Source of the DNA: Planctomycetota bacterium
GTDB taxonomy: Bacteria; Planctomycetota; UBA8108; SXIK01
Direction: 5' to 3'
Length of the DNA: 33,740 nt
Assembly: GCA_016209535.1 (NCBI GenBank)
Contig: JACQVW010000621.1
Location: forward strand, 1-33,740
The notes beneath the pieces were generated by a model that saw only the letters and a program-made list of their open reading frames with translations, did no database searches and was not told the DNA's origin. The position numbers were made by a program, and so were the translations under genes. How positions within the stretch are numbered: position 1 is the stretch's first letter; every line of letters begins with the position of its first letter. Positions 1 to 7,600 of the stretch are shown piece after piece.

Positions 1-222
1 CTGCCGCGCCAGGTAGGCCGCGACGGCGTGGGGGATCGCGTAGTGGACGTGGATGAGGTCGAGCTCCTCGGTCCTCGAGAGCTGGGCCAGCTTGCCCGCG
101 AGGGCCACGGTGTAGGGGGGGTACTTGAAGAGGGGGTAGGACGTGACATCGACCTCGTGGAAGACGATGTCCGGGTGCTCGTCGACACCGGCATTCGGCG
201 TCCGGCGCCCCCGTGACTCGCG
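1..222 (-). pseudogene. bshA: bshA fragment (bacillithiol glycosyltransferase), lacking its N-terminus
   Basis: The minus-strand frame is open from the left edge to a TGA at 223-225. It contains the BshA signatures [26 protein letters not shown] and AAYLARQ. BshA is the cytoplasmic GT4-family enzyme that joins N-acetylglucosamine to L-malate in the first step of bacillithiol synthesis. The recognisable part starts near position 183. In the family about 45-60 residues precede this point, including the glycine-rich start of the first Rossmann fold. Here only about 13 unrelated residues separate the homology from the stop codon, and no usable start or BshA N-terminus appears in the other minus frames up to 400. 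The 3' part lies outside the window. Family identity is fairly sure; whether this is a natural truncation or a bad join near 185 is unknown. Confidence 0.72.
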
Positions 223-229
223 TCACGGG
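210..229. other. 8-bp perfect inverted repeat with 4-nt loop
   Basis: CCCGTGAC at 210-217 and GTCACGGG at 222-229 are exact reverse complements separated by TCGC. The element overlaps the stop codon that closes the bshA fragment frame and lies about 145 bp upstream of the sbcD-like start. It could be an operator or a transcript hairpin; there is no T-run. The rest of 223-373 holds no gene I can support. Confidence 0.35.
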
Positions 230-373
230 AGCCCCGGCTGCGAGCCTGGCGGGCACCGCGCCGAGCGGGCGCCCCGCCACCCTTGATGCCGGCGAGCCCC
301 CGAGCGACACTTGCCTCCCTGCCGCCGGCGGGGCGAGGGCCCCGGCGGCGCGCGAGCCTGACTGGCGAAACCC

Positions 374-1468
374 ATGGCAAAGATCGTCGTCACCTCCGAC
401 TGGCACATCGGGGCCCGGCTGGCCACGGCGGGACCCGCGGCGCCCGCGTTCCGCGAGGCGAAGCTCCGGACGGCCGAGCGGATCGTGGAGCTTTGCCGGA
501 AGGAGGACGCGCGAGCTCTCTTCCTCCTCGGGGACATCTTCGACGGCGACCGGGTCGGTGCGGCGGAGGTGCGCCGCGCGGCGGAGCTCCTGGCCAGGGC
601 GCCGTGCCCCGTCTTCGTCCTCCCGGGGAACCACGACTGGTGGCACCCGGGAGGCGTCCTCGAGGCCTTCGCGGGAGAGGCCAAGGAGAAGGACGCGATC
701 CGCGTCCTCCTCAAGGAGGAGCCGCTCACGGTGGAGGGCGTCGCCCGGGTGACCTTCTTCCCCTGTCCCGTCCTGCGCCACGCCGGCGTGGCCGACCCCA
801 CGCTGTGGATCCCCGCGCGGCGACCCGAGCACGGCCTCCGCGTCGGCCTCATCCACGGCGCACTGGACCGCGCCGAGTGGGGGGGGCGGGTGCCGGAGAA
901 GGTGGCCGACGCCCGAGACCTCGACCTCGCGCTCCTGGGCGACTGGCACAACCCGGCTTCGGGCCTCGACATGCGCACGCACTACCCCGGCTCGCCCGAG
1001 CCGGGAGGTTTCGACGAGGAGCACGAGGGGCAGGTCATCGTCGCCTCCCTCGAGGCGGGTGGGCCCGACGTGCGGCGCGTCCCGGTGGGCGAGCTCCGCT
1101 GGAGGCGGATCGAGCGGACCCTGGAGTCGGAGGCGATCGGCGGGCTCGGCGTGAAAGCCCTCGAGGAGGCCCTGGCGGCCCTGGACGCCTCGCCCGCGAC
1201 GACGGCGGTGCGCCTGCGCCTCTCGGGGAGCCTCTCGGCGGAGGAGCTGAACCACCTCGACGAGGTCCTGGAGCGCGCCCGCGGCGCGGGGTGGGCCCAC
1301 TGCGACATCGACCGCCAGGTGGCCTGCGCGCGCGATCCGGACCTCGAGGCCTTCGAGGACGAGAGCGTGCGGGCCGTGGCCCGACGCGTCTGGGAGAGCC
1401 GGGAGGACGAGGCGGTCCGGCGGCGGGCCCTCGCGATTCTCGAGGCCACCGTGGAGGCCGCGCGATGA
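374..1468 (+). CDS. sbcD: SbcD/Mre11-like metallophosphoesterase (DNA repair nuclease subunit)
   Basis: A 364-residue calcineurin-like phosphoesterase. Metal-binding motifs occur in family order: SDWHIG (D9, H11), LLGDIFDGD (D54, D57), LPGNHDWW (N86, H87), LIHGALD (H161) and GDWHN (D190, H192), where the last replaces the usual GHxH. In the SbcCD/Mre11-Rad50 family this subunit is a Mn-dependent nuclease acting on double-strand ends and hairpins. The length is close to that of known SbcD proteins (about 340-420). The C-terminal third is alpha/beta-rich and acidic, consistent with a capping and ATPase-contact region. Its stop overlaps the next start as ATGA (1465-1468), so the ATPase partner is translationally coupled. 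The ATG at 374 is used because the conserved beta-strand IVVTSDWH starts at residue 4; no strong Shine-Dalgarno is visible. YhaO-type exonucleases are the main alternative name. Confidence 0.87.
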   Translation: MAKIVVTSDWHIGARLATAGPAAPAFREAKLRTAERIVELCRKEDARALFLLGDIFDGDRVGAAEVRRAAELLARAPCPVFVLPGNHDWWHPGGVLEAFAGEAKEKDAIRVLLKEEPLTVEGVARVTFFPCPVLRHAGVADPTLWIPARRPEHGLRVGLIHGALDRAEWGGRVPEKVADARDLDLALLGDWHNPASGLDMRTHYPGSPEPGGFDEEHEGQVIVASLEAGGPDVRRVPVGELRWRRIERTLESEAIGGLGVKALEEALAALDASPATTAVRLRLSGSLSAEELNHLDEVLERARGAGWAHCDIDRQVACARDPDLEAFEDESVRAVARRVWESREDEAVRRRALAILEATVEAAR

Positions 1469-4128
1469 CGCTCCAGCGCATCCACAAGATCACCGTCGAG
1501 AACTGGAGGAGCTGGCAGGGCCCCTCGACGCTGGAGGATCTCCGGCCGGGCCTCGTGGTTCTCGGCGGCCCCAACGCCGTGGGGAAGAGCGGCCTCTGGG
1601 AGGCCATCGTGCTCGGCCTCCTGGACCGGCACTGGGGGAGCCACACCGACAGCCTGCGCCCCGCGGGGACGAAGCGGGTCATCCCCCGCGTGGAGATCGA
1701 GTTCGATGCCGGCGGCAGGCGGTTCAAGGTGGAGAAGCACTTCGGCGGGGCGGGAGGACGCGACAAGGCGAGCTTCCACGAGCGCGTCGACAGCCGGTGG
1801 GTGCTCCGCGACCAAGGCGAGGAGGCCTACGGCTTGTGCCGGAAGGCCGTTCTGGGGGCGGACTCGGAGGCTCCGTCGCGGGGAGGGCTCGAGTACGCCG
1901 TCCAGGGCACGCTCCTCCAGATCCTGCTTCCCCGGCAGGGGACTCTCGTCGAGCAGACCAAGGCCTCCCAGGCCGTGAGCGTGGCCGTGACGGACCGCGC
2001 CGCGGCGGCGACGGCCACCCGCATCGGCAGGGTCCTCGGCTCGGTCTCGGAGGAGGCCGACCGGTGGTGGGCGGCCCAGCGTGGCGCGCTGAAGAGGGGC
2101 ACGGACCTCGCCCGCGACATCGAGCGCCTCGAGGCGATCGATGCGCCCGAGGGGGAGGTCGCGCGGCTCGAGGCGAAGGTGCGCCGCATCGACGAGCTGG
2201 TCGGCAGGCTGGCCGCGGCGTCGGAGGAGCTGGCGGGGCTCGGCGACGCGGGCCGCCGCCTCGAGGAGGCGGAGGCCCTCAACCGCGAGGCGAGCGAGCA
2301 CCGCGAGAGGCGCGAGGCGGCCCGCAAGGCGTTCGACGACGCGTCCCGGATGGCCGCGGATCTCGAGGCCGTGCGGGAGGCGAGGAGAAGGCTCTCCGAG
2401 GATCTCGCCAGGCGCGAGGAGGCCCTCCAGAAGGCGTCGCGGGAGCTGGGGGACAAGGCCGACCAGCGGCAGCGTGCCGATCGGAGCCTCAAGGAGCGCG
2501 AGGATGAGCGGGACAAGCTGGCCGGGGACCTCGAGCGCCACCGCGCCTGGACCGAGTTCGAGACGCGCGGCGCGAGGCTGAAGGAGCTGCGGACCGCCCT
2601 CGACTCGGTCAAGGCGCGGAGCTCGACGGTGGAGGCGTGCCGCAAGGAGATCGAGGGCCTCCGGCGCGAGAAGGGCGGCCTTCCATTGCCCCGGCAGGAG
2701 GAGTGGGAGGCGTGGGACGAGCTCGAGAGGGCGCACCAGGAGGCGGAGGGCAGGCTCAAGGCCGGGGCGTGGACCGTGGAGGGGAGTCTCCCGCCGGGGC
2801 TCGCGCTCAAGCTGGATGGCCAGGCCGTCGCAGGGCCCGCCGTCTCGGCGCGGGCTTCGCGCGCGGTGGTGGTCTCGGCGGCGAGCGGGGAGGCTCTCCG
2901 CATCGAGGCCCCGGAGAAGGACGCCACGGAGGCTGCGCGCCTCGGGCGGGCCAAGGGCGAGCTTCTGGCCCGCTTCGGCGCGGCGGACATCCGCGATCTG
3001 CGCAAGAGGCACACGTACGTCACGGGGACGCTGGACCCGAAGGTCGCGACGGCGCAGGGAAGGATGCAGGAGGCCCTCCAGGGCGCTCGGCCCGAGGACC
3101 TCCTGCGGGAGGAAGGGCGGCTCGCCTCCGAGATCGAGCGCAAGGAGGGGTTGCAGGCGCCCGAGGGAGCCCGCCCGCTCGGCGAGCCCGAGGAGTGGCG
3201 GGTCCGCGTCGAGCTCCTCGAGGACGAGCGCTCGAGGGCGGAGGAGCGCCTGAAGGTGGCCGCCGCCGAGGCGGCTTCCGCCGCGACCGACGAAGCGAGG
3301 AGCCGCGCGGCCCACTCGGAGGCTCAAAAGGCGCGTGACGCGACCTTCGATGCGCTCACGCTCCACCGCCAGGAGCACGGGCCCGACGACGCGGTCGAAC
3401 GGGCCGCGGTGGACGCGCTTCGCGCCAAGGTGGAGAAGGAGGGCTTCTGGAAGCCTCTCGAGGAGGAGCGGGACGCCGCCGAGGCCGCCAAGGAGACGCG
3501 GGCGCGCGGCCTGCGCGAGGGCCTCAAGGAGATCCTGGCGCGGCAGGCGCGCATCAAGGAGATGCAGGGCGAGCTGGCGGAGATCCGCCGCGAGGACCCC
3601 GAGGGCAGCCTGGCGAAGCTCCTCGCCGAGCGCGCGGTGCTGGCCCCCCGGGTGCGTGCCGGGAAGACCCATGCCGATGCCCTCCTTCTCCTCGAGGGGG
3701 CCCTGAAGGAGGAGCGGGACCGCCTCACCCAGGCGATCGGCGGCCCGGTCCGCGAGCGGCTCCAGCGCTGGGTGCGCTACCTCCTCCAGGACTCGAGCGA
3801 GGTGGTCGTGGGGGAGGACGGCTGGCCGCGGGTGATCCGCACCGCCACCGGCCAGGAGGTGCCGTACGAGGACCAGTCCTTCGGGACGCGGGAGCAGGTC
3901 GGGGTGCTCTATCGCCTGGCCGTTGCGGACCTCCTCGCCGAGGCCTCGAAGGCAGGCGCCTGCCTCCTCCTCGACGACCCCTTCGGCCACACCGACCGGG
4001 GCCGCCGCCGGCGAATGCTCGAGATCCTCGAGTCCGAGGCGGGGAGGCGAGGCCACCAGGTCCTCCTCTTCACCTGCCGCCCCGAGGACTTCGAGGGCGC
4101 GGGACAGCACATCCCGGTGGGGGGGTGA
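1465..4128 (+). CDS. SbcC/Rad50-like (YhaN-type) coiled-coil ATPase
   Basis: The product is 887 residues. An N-terminal ABC-type half-ATPase has a Walker A motif GGPNAVGKS (34-42). Long Glu/Arg/Lys-rich coiled coils fill roughly 180-430 and 520-760, separated by a short beta-rich insert near 430-475. The C-terminal half-ATPase has Walker B LLLDDPF (834-840) and a D-loop HTD (842-844). The ABC signature is degenerate, SFGTREQ in place of LSGGE/Q, as in YhaN-type proteins. No CxxC zinc hook is visible at the coiled-coil apex, unlike canonical SbcC/Rad50. The gene overlaps the upstream nuclease gene by 4 bp, so the two probably form one ATP-driven DNA-end-processing complex in the cytoplasm. The same frame is open upstream to about 283, but that part overlaps the nuclease gene out of frame and is not coding. 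Confidence 0.86.
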   Translation: MTLQRIHKITVENWRSWQGPSTLEDLRPGLVVLGGPNAVGKSGLWEAIVLGLLDRHWGSHTDSLRPAGTKRVIPRVEIEFDAGGRRFKVEKHFGGAGGRDKASFHERVDSRWVLRDQGEEAYGLCRKAVLGADSEAPSRGGLEYAVQGTLLQILLPRQGTLVEQTKASQAVSVAVTDRAAAATATRIGRVLGSVSEEADRWWAAQRGALKRGTDLARDIERLEAIDAPEGEVARLEAKVRRIDELVGRLAAASEELAGLGDAGRRLEEAEALNREASEHRERREAARKAFDDASRMAADLEAVREARRRLSEDLARREEALQKASRELGDKADQRQRADRSLKEREDERDKLAGDLERHRAWTEFETRGARLKELRTALDSVKARSSTVEACRKEIEGLRREKGGLPLPRQEEWEAWDELERAHQEAEGRLKAGAWTVEGSLPPGLALKLDGQAVAGPAVSARASRAVVVSAASGEALRIEAPEKDATEAARLGRAKGELLARFGAADIRDLRKRHTYVTGTLDPKVATAQGRMQEALQGARPEDLLREEGRLASEIERKEGLQAPEGARPLGEPEEWRVRVELLEDERSRAEERLKVAAAEAASAATDEARSRAAHSEAQKARDATFDALTLHRQEHGPDDAVERAAVDALRAKVEKEGFWKPLEEERDAAEAAKETRARGLREGLKEILARQARIKEMQGELAEIRREDPEGSLAKLLAERAVLAPRVRAGKTHADALLLLEGALKEERDRLTQAIGGPVRERLQRWVRYLLQDSSEVVVGEDGWPRVIRTATGQEVPYEDQSFGTREQVGVLYRLAVADLLAEASKAGACLLLDDPFGHTDRGRRRRMLEILESEAGRRGHQVLLFTCRPEDFEGAGQHIPVGG

Positions 4129-4203
4129 GGCGGGCGATCGCTGCCCACGGCGCCCCGGGAGCGCTCGTCGGGCGATCCTTTCCGGCTACGGCAGGATCTC
4201 GAA

Positions 4204-4221
4204 CGCGCGGCAAACCGCGCG
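4204..4221. terminator. 7-bp GC hairpin downstream of the sbcDC-like operon
   Basis: CGCGCGG (4204-4210) and CCGCGCG (4215-4221) pair perfectly around a CAAA loop, 76 bp after the SbcC-like stop codon. No T-run follows, so intrinsic termination is uncertain; a transcript-stabilising 3' hairpin is equally possible. Confidence 0.3.
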
Positions 4222-4271
4222 ACGAGCCGGTCCGTGTTGCGGTCGATCCTTGCGGTGTAAGTCCTGCCCAT
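4205..4271 (-). pseudogene. Possible truncated antitoxin-like ORF start
   Basis: On the minus strand a good Shine-Dalgarno (CAGGAGA) sits 5 bases before an ATG at 4271. The first residues are MGRTYTARIDRNTDRLVARF. Such a YTARI-D-R start resembles small type II antitoxins (HicB/VapB-like beta-strand N-termini). After about 20 residues the frame turns into Arg/Ser-rich sequence typical of out-of-frame GC-rich DNA and runs into the end of the SbcC-like gene, so only the beginning seems to survive. The family assignment is a guess from a short stretch. Confidence 0.2.
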
Positions 4272-4297
4272 GGAGTCTCCTGTATTACGATGATTGT

Positions 4298-4564
4298 ATG
4301 ATCGATTTCAACCGGGACGGCACCGTCGACCTGCTCCTCCCGGACGCCGACCCGGACCACAAGGATGTCTACCTCGAGATCGACTACATGGCTCCTGCAA
4401 GTCTGTGGATGGATCCCCTGGGCGGTATCCATGGAGCATCCGGCAGGCGAGGTGGAATGCTGCCAGGATACCACGCGCCGCGTTGGCAGCCCCCGCCCGC
4501 TCACGCAGGACTGCGGCATAGCAGCCGGAGGCGGAGCGGCACCCGTGATCGAACCCACAACTGA
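4298..4564 (+). pseudogene. Displaced fragment of a metzincin-type protease gene
   Basis: An ATG at 4298 opens an 88-codon frame. Its residues 2-31 (IDFNRDGTVDLLLPDADPDH and following) match the protease gene at 10187-10278 except for one substitution (isoleucine here, valine there). This segment belongs to a Ca-binding region that in the intact protein precedes the protease domain. After position 4391 the similarity stops abruptly and the rest (APASLWMDPLGG...) is unrelated. There is no signal peptide, protease motif or ribosome binding site. This is best read as a duplicated or recombined gene remnant, not a working gene. Confidence 0.6.
4300..4391 (+). repeat. 92-bp direct repeat, copy 1
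   Basis: Positions 4300-4391 equal 10187-10278 in the same orientation with one mismatch (a at 4379, g at 10266). Flanking bases do not match. The copy lies in non-coding debris, whereas copy 2 lies inside a long coding frame. Confidence 0.93.
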
Positions 4565-4691
4565 GCCGCAGCCGCACCGGGTGCCGCAGCCGTTGCGGTT
4601 CCGGTTGCCGAGCCCGCTGCCAGTTGCGGCGGCGCCTGCGGTTGCGGTCGCGCGAGCGGGACGCGAGGGGCGGCGCTCCGGTCGCTGCGCC

Positions 4692-7600
4692 TCACGGGCC
4701 GGTCGCGTGCACCAGGGCGACCAGCGCCCGGACCTTCCCCGGCTCGGCGGGATCGGATATGGCCTTGAGGAGCACTGGCCGGCCGAGCGGAACCGTGGCC
4801 GAGTGCTCGATGCGGTCCGAGTCCTCCTCGGGGAGGTCCAGCGCGAGGCGCTCGGGGGCGAGGGAGGGCGGGGCGCCGGTCGCCGCGTCCGGGTGCAGGG
4901 CCGCTCGGCTCGCGGGCACCTGCACCTGGCGCCCGAACCTGGGCGGCCGGGCGACCTCGCCCCGCAGGTGGAGGCGGGCGGCGGGCTCGCCAGCGAGCGT
5001 GGCCGGGGTCGCGCGGACATCGAGGATCAGCCCGGAGCCCGTGAACGCGACCTTGGGGTCATCGACGGCCAGCACGATCGACCCGTTCCCGCCCGAGGCC
5101 CGGCTCACGTCCGCGACGAACTTGCGCGTCAGGACGGCCGCCGCTGAAGCCCAGGTCCCGCTCGAGGCCGTCACCCGGACGCGGGTGCCGGGTCGGGTCG
5201 CCATGCGCTCGCGCCAGGCGGCATCGAGGAGCGGCGCCGCGCCCGCGACCTCCTCGCGGGCAGCGCTCCCCTGCCACAGATCGACCGTCACCGCGCGAGC
5301 GCTCTCGCGGGCCGTGCCCTCGAGGAACGCGCGCAGCTTCTCGGCCTCGGCCTCCGGGCCCGCGAGGAAGAGCGCGCCGGCGGCCTCGGTGACCTGGGCT
5401 TTGGAGAAGGAGAGGAGGGGAGGCGGCGGCTCCACGTCGATGAACTTCTTCACCTTCCCGGAGCGGTCCGCCCGGGCCGGAGGCTCGGCTGCCGCTGGCC
5501 CGCGAGGGATGGCGATGCCGAAGGCGGGAGCATCCTGCACGTGCCCGAGCTCGAAGAGGCGCGGCAGGCCTGGGGCGGCAGGCGGCCCGTCGGGCTGCCA
5601 GGAGCGCACGCGCACGAGCGCGGCGAAGGCGGCCGGAGGAGCCTGCGAGGGCTCGCCGTCCTTCCCGGGAGCGGGCAGCGCGACGAGCCCGGCGACCGCC
5701 GTCTTGCCCTCGGGCACGAGGAGCGACGTCCCGATATGGAGCTCTTCGCTGGCGGGCAGGTCGAGGTCGCCGTAGACCAGGCTCCGGCGCTCGGGCCGGC
5801 CGCGCGGGGACAGCTTGCCGAGCCGCAGGTCGACCCGTAGCCATCCGGCGAGCGGGACGCGGAGGACGCGGGCCTCGGCGTGTGGGCCCGCGAACGCGGG
5901 GCTCACCACGGGCTCGACGACGGGCACCGTGCCAACGTGGTTCGCTTCGTAATCACCGAGGAGCAGGTCGGCGGCTCGGGGTAAGAGCTGGATCGGCATC
6001 CCTTCCCGCACGGCTCGGGAGAGCACCGCCGCGCGCGCGGGATTGGCCGCGACGGCGCGCTCGAAGACCTCCAGGTCGAGCCAGGGCGAGGCGCCGGGCT
6101 CGAGCGCCCCCGGCGCGGCCGCCGCGAGCGCCTCGGGCGGCACCAGCGCCAAGTCGACCACGACCGCTCGCAGCGCCCGGTGCTCGAGGAGGGCGGCGAG
6201 GGACTCGAGCTGCTCGAGTATCTCCGCGGCCTGGGTCACGACCAGTCGCCCGCCGCGCAAGGCGAGAGAGCGCGCGTCCTCCTCCCAGGAATCGGGGGCG
6301 ACGAGGTCGCGCACCAGACCCAGGACCGTCTCCGGGGATGGCTCGAGGGTGGAGGCTCCGCCCTCGATGAATCTCCGGGGCTCGCGGCTCGAGAGCCAGT
6401 CGAACCGCTCCGTCCGGAGCTGCGGCGCCGGCGCCAGGGCGGAGGCGCCCGTCCCCTGCGCCGTGGCGAGAGGGAAGCGGAGGTCGAGGACGCGCGGCGG
6501 GCGGCGCCGGTCCCGGCTGGCGGCCTCGGGGGCCGGGCCGTTCCGGAACCTCCGCACCTCGGCCACCAGCATGCGGCCCGACCCCTCGCCCGCGTCCTCG
6601 ACCGCGAGCACCGCGAGCCGAGCCTCGGGGAGCGCCAGCGAGGCATCGCCGCCGCGGCGCTCCTGCCGCGGCAGGTCGATCGCCGCGGGGAGCCACGCCG
6701 CCGCGCGGGGCGCGTCGGAGCTCCCCGAGGCACCGGCGGCGAGGTCCAGGCGCCGCCGGAGCACGAAGTCCGCCGGCAACAGGACGTTCGCCGAGCCCTC
6801 GAAGCCGGCGCGGCCGTGGTCGAGCTCGAGGGCGACGGCCACGCGGCGCGGGTCGAGGGTGCCGCGCAGGGCCGCGACGACCTCGACCCCCTCCCCCGCG
6901 GACTGGACGACCGGTTCGGGCACGGGGTCCGAACGGAAACACATGGTGCCGCATCCGGTCGGGAGCTCGGCGATGAAGCGCCGCGTCTCCATGCTCCGCG
7001 CTTCGAGCGATGCCCCGGGAGCGCCCTGGAGCCGCACGCGGAACACCTCCCTGAGCCCGGGGCCGGGCGCCCACCCCACGGGCAGGACGAGCCCGCCCTC
7101 GGCAGCCCGGCGCGCCGTGAGGACCTCCGCCAGGGGGCCTTCGAGACAGCGCACATCGATGGCGGCCACCGCGGCGCGTTCGCGCGCCAGGCCCCCCAGG
7201 AGGCGCTCCACCTGCGCGTGCGTCGCTGCCCGGGCGGTCGCGAGCAGGAACCCCCCGGCCTCGATCGACAGCGTCGTCCGGTCGTCGAGCCACGCCTCGG
7301 GGTCGCTCGCGCGCACGAGGTCGAGGAGCGTCTCCGGGTCGAGAGCCTCCGCCTCGCCAGGAAAAGGCTCGAGGAGGAAGCTCGCGTCGTACACGCGGAG
7401 CTCGAGAGTGCCGCCCGGGGCCGCCGCCGGCGCTCGGGCGGGCGCTGCCGCGGGCCGCACGCGAGCCAGCACGGCGAAGTCGCGCCGAGCGGCGCCGGGC
7501 TGGACGATGCCCGCGAGGCCCGCCGCCCCCGCGGGCAGGACGAGGGTCGTCGCCAGCGCCCGCTCGCGAAGCCGCGGCAGCTCGAGCTCGCCGAAGAAGC

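Larger units (their letters stand above)
4129..4691. other. 563-bp inter-genic region carrying gene debris
   Basis: This stretch has no intact gene. From left to right it holds a perfect hairpin at 4204-4221, a minus-strand ribosome binding site and short ORF start at 4271, a 92-bp copy of a protease-gene segment at 4300-4391, and a low-complexity tract around 4560-4660 built on degenerate TTGCGG/CCGCAG words. It looks like a scar of recombination or gene decay between sbcC and the convergent secretin-like gene. Confidence 0.6.

Noticed and set aside
982-4110. A 1,042-codon open frame antisense to the SbcD/SbcC-like genes
   Set aside because: Leu/Arg/Glu-rich shadow of GC-rich coiled-coil coding DNA; no motifs, no ribosome binding site, and the sense strand carries clear catalytic motifs.
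4540-4565. tRNA-like T-loop (minus strand GGGTTCGATCACGGG)
   Set aside because: The T-stem does not pair correctly and no anticodon or acceptor arms are found around it.
4129-4691. Insertion sequence or transposase remnant around the 92-bp repeat
   Set aside because: No transposase motif, no terminal inverted repeats and no target-site duplication were seen at the copy's borders.
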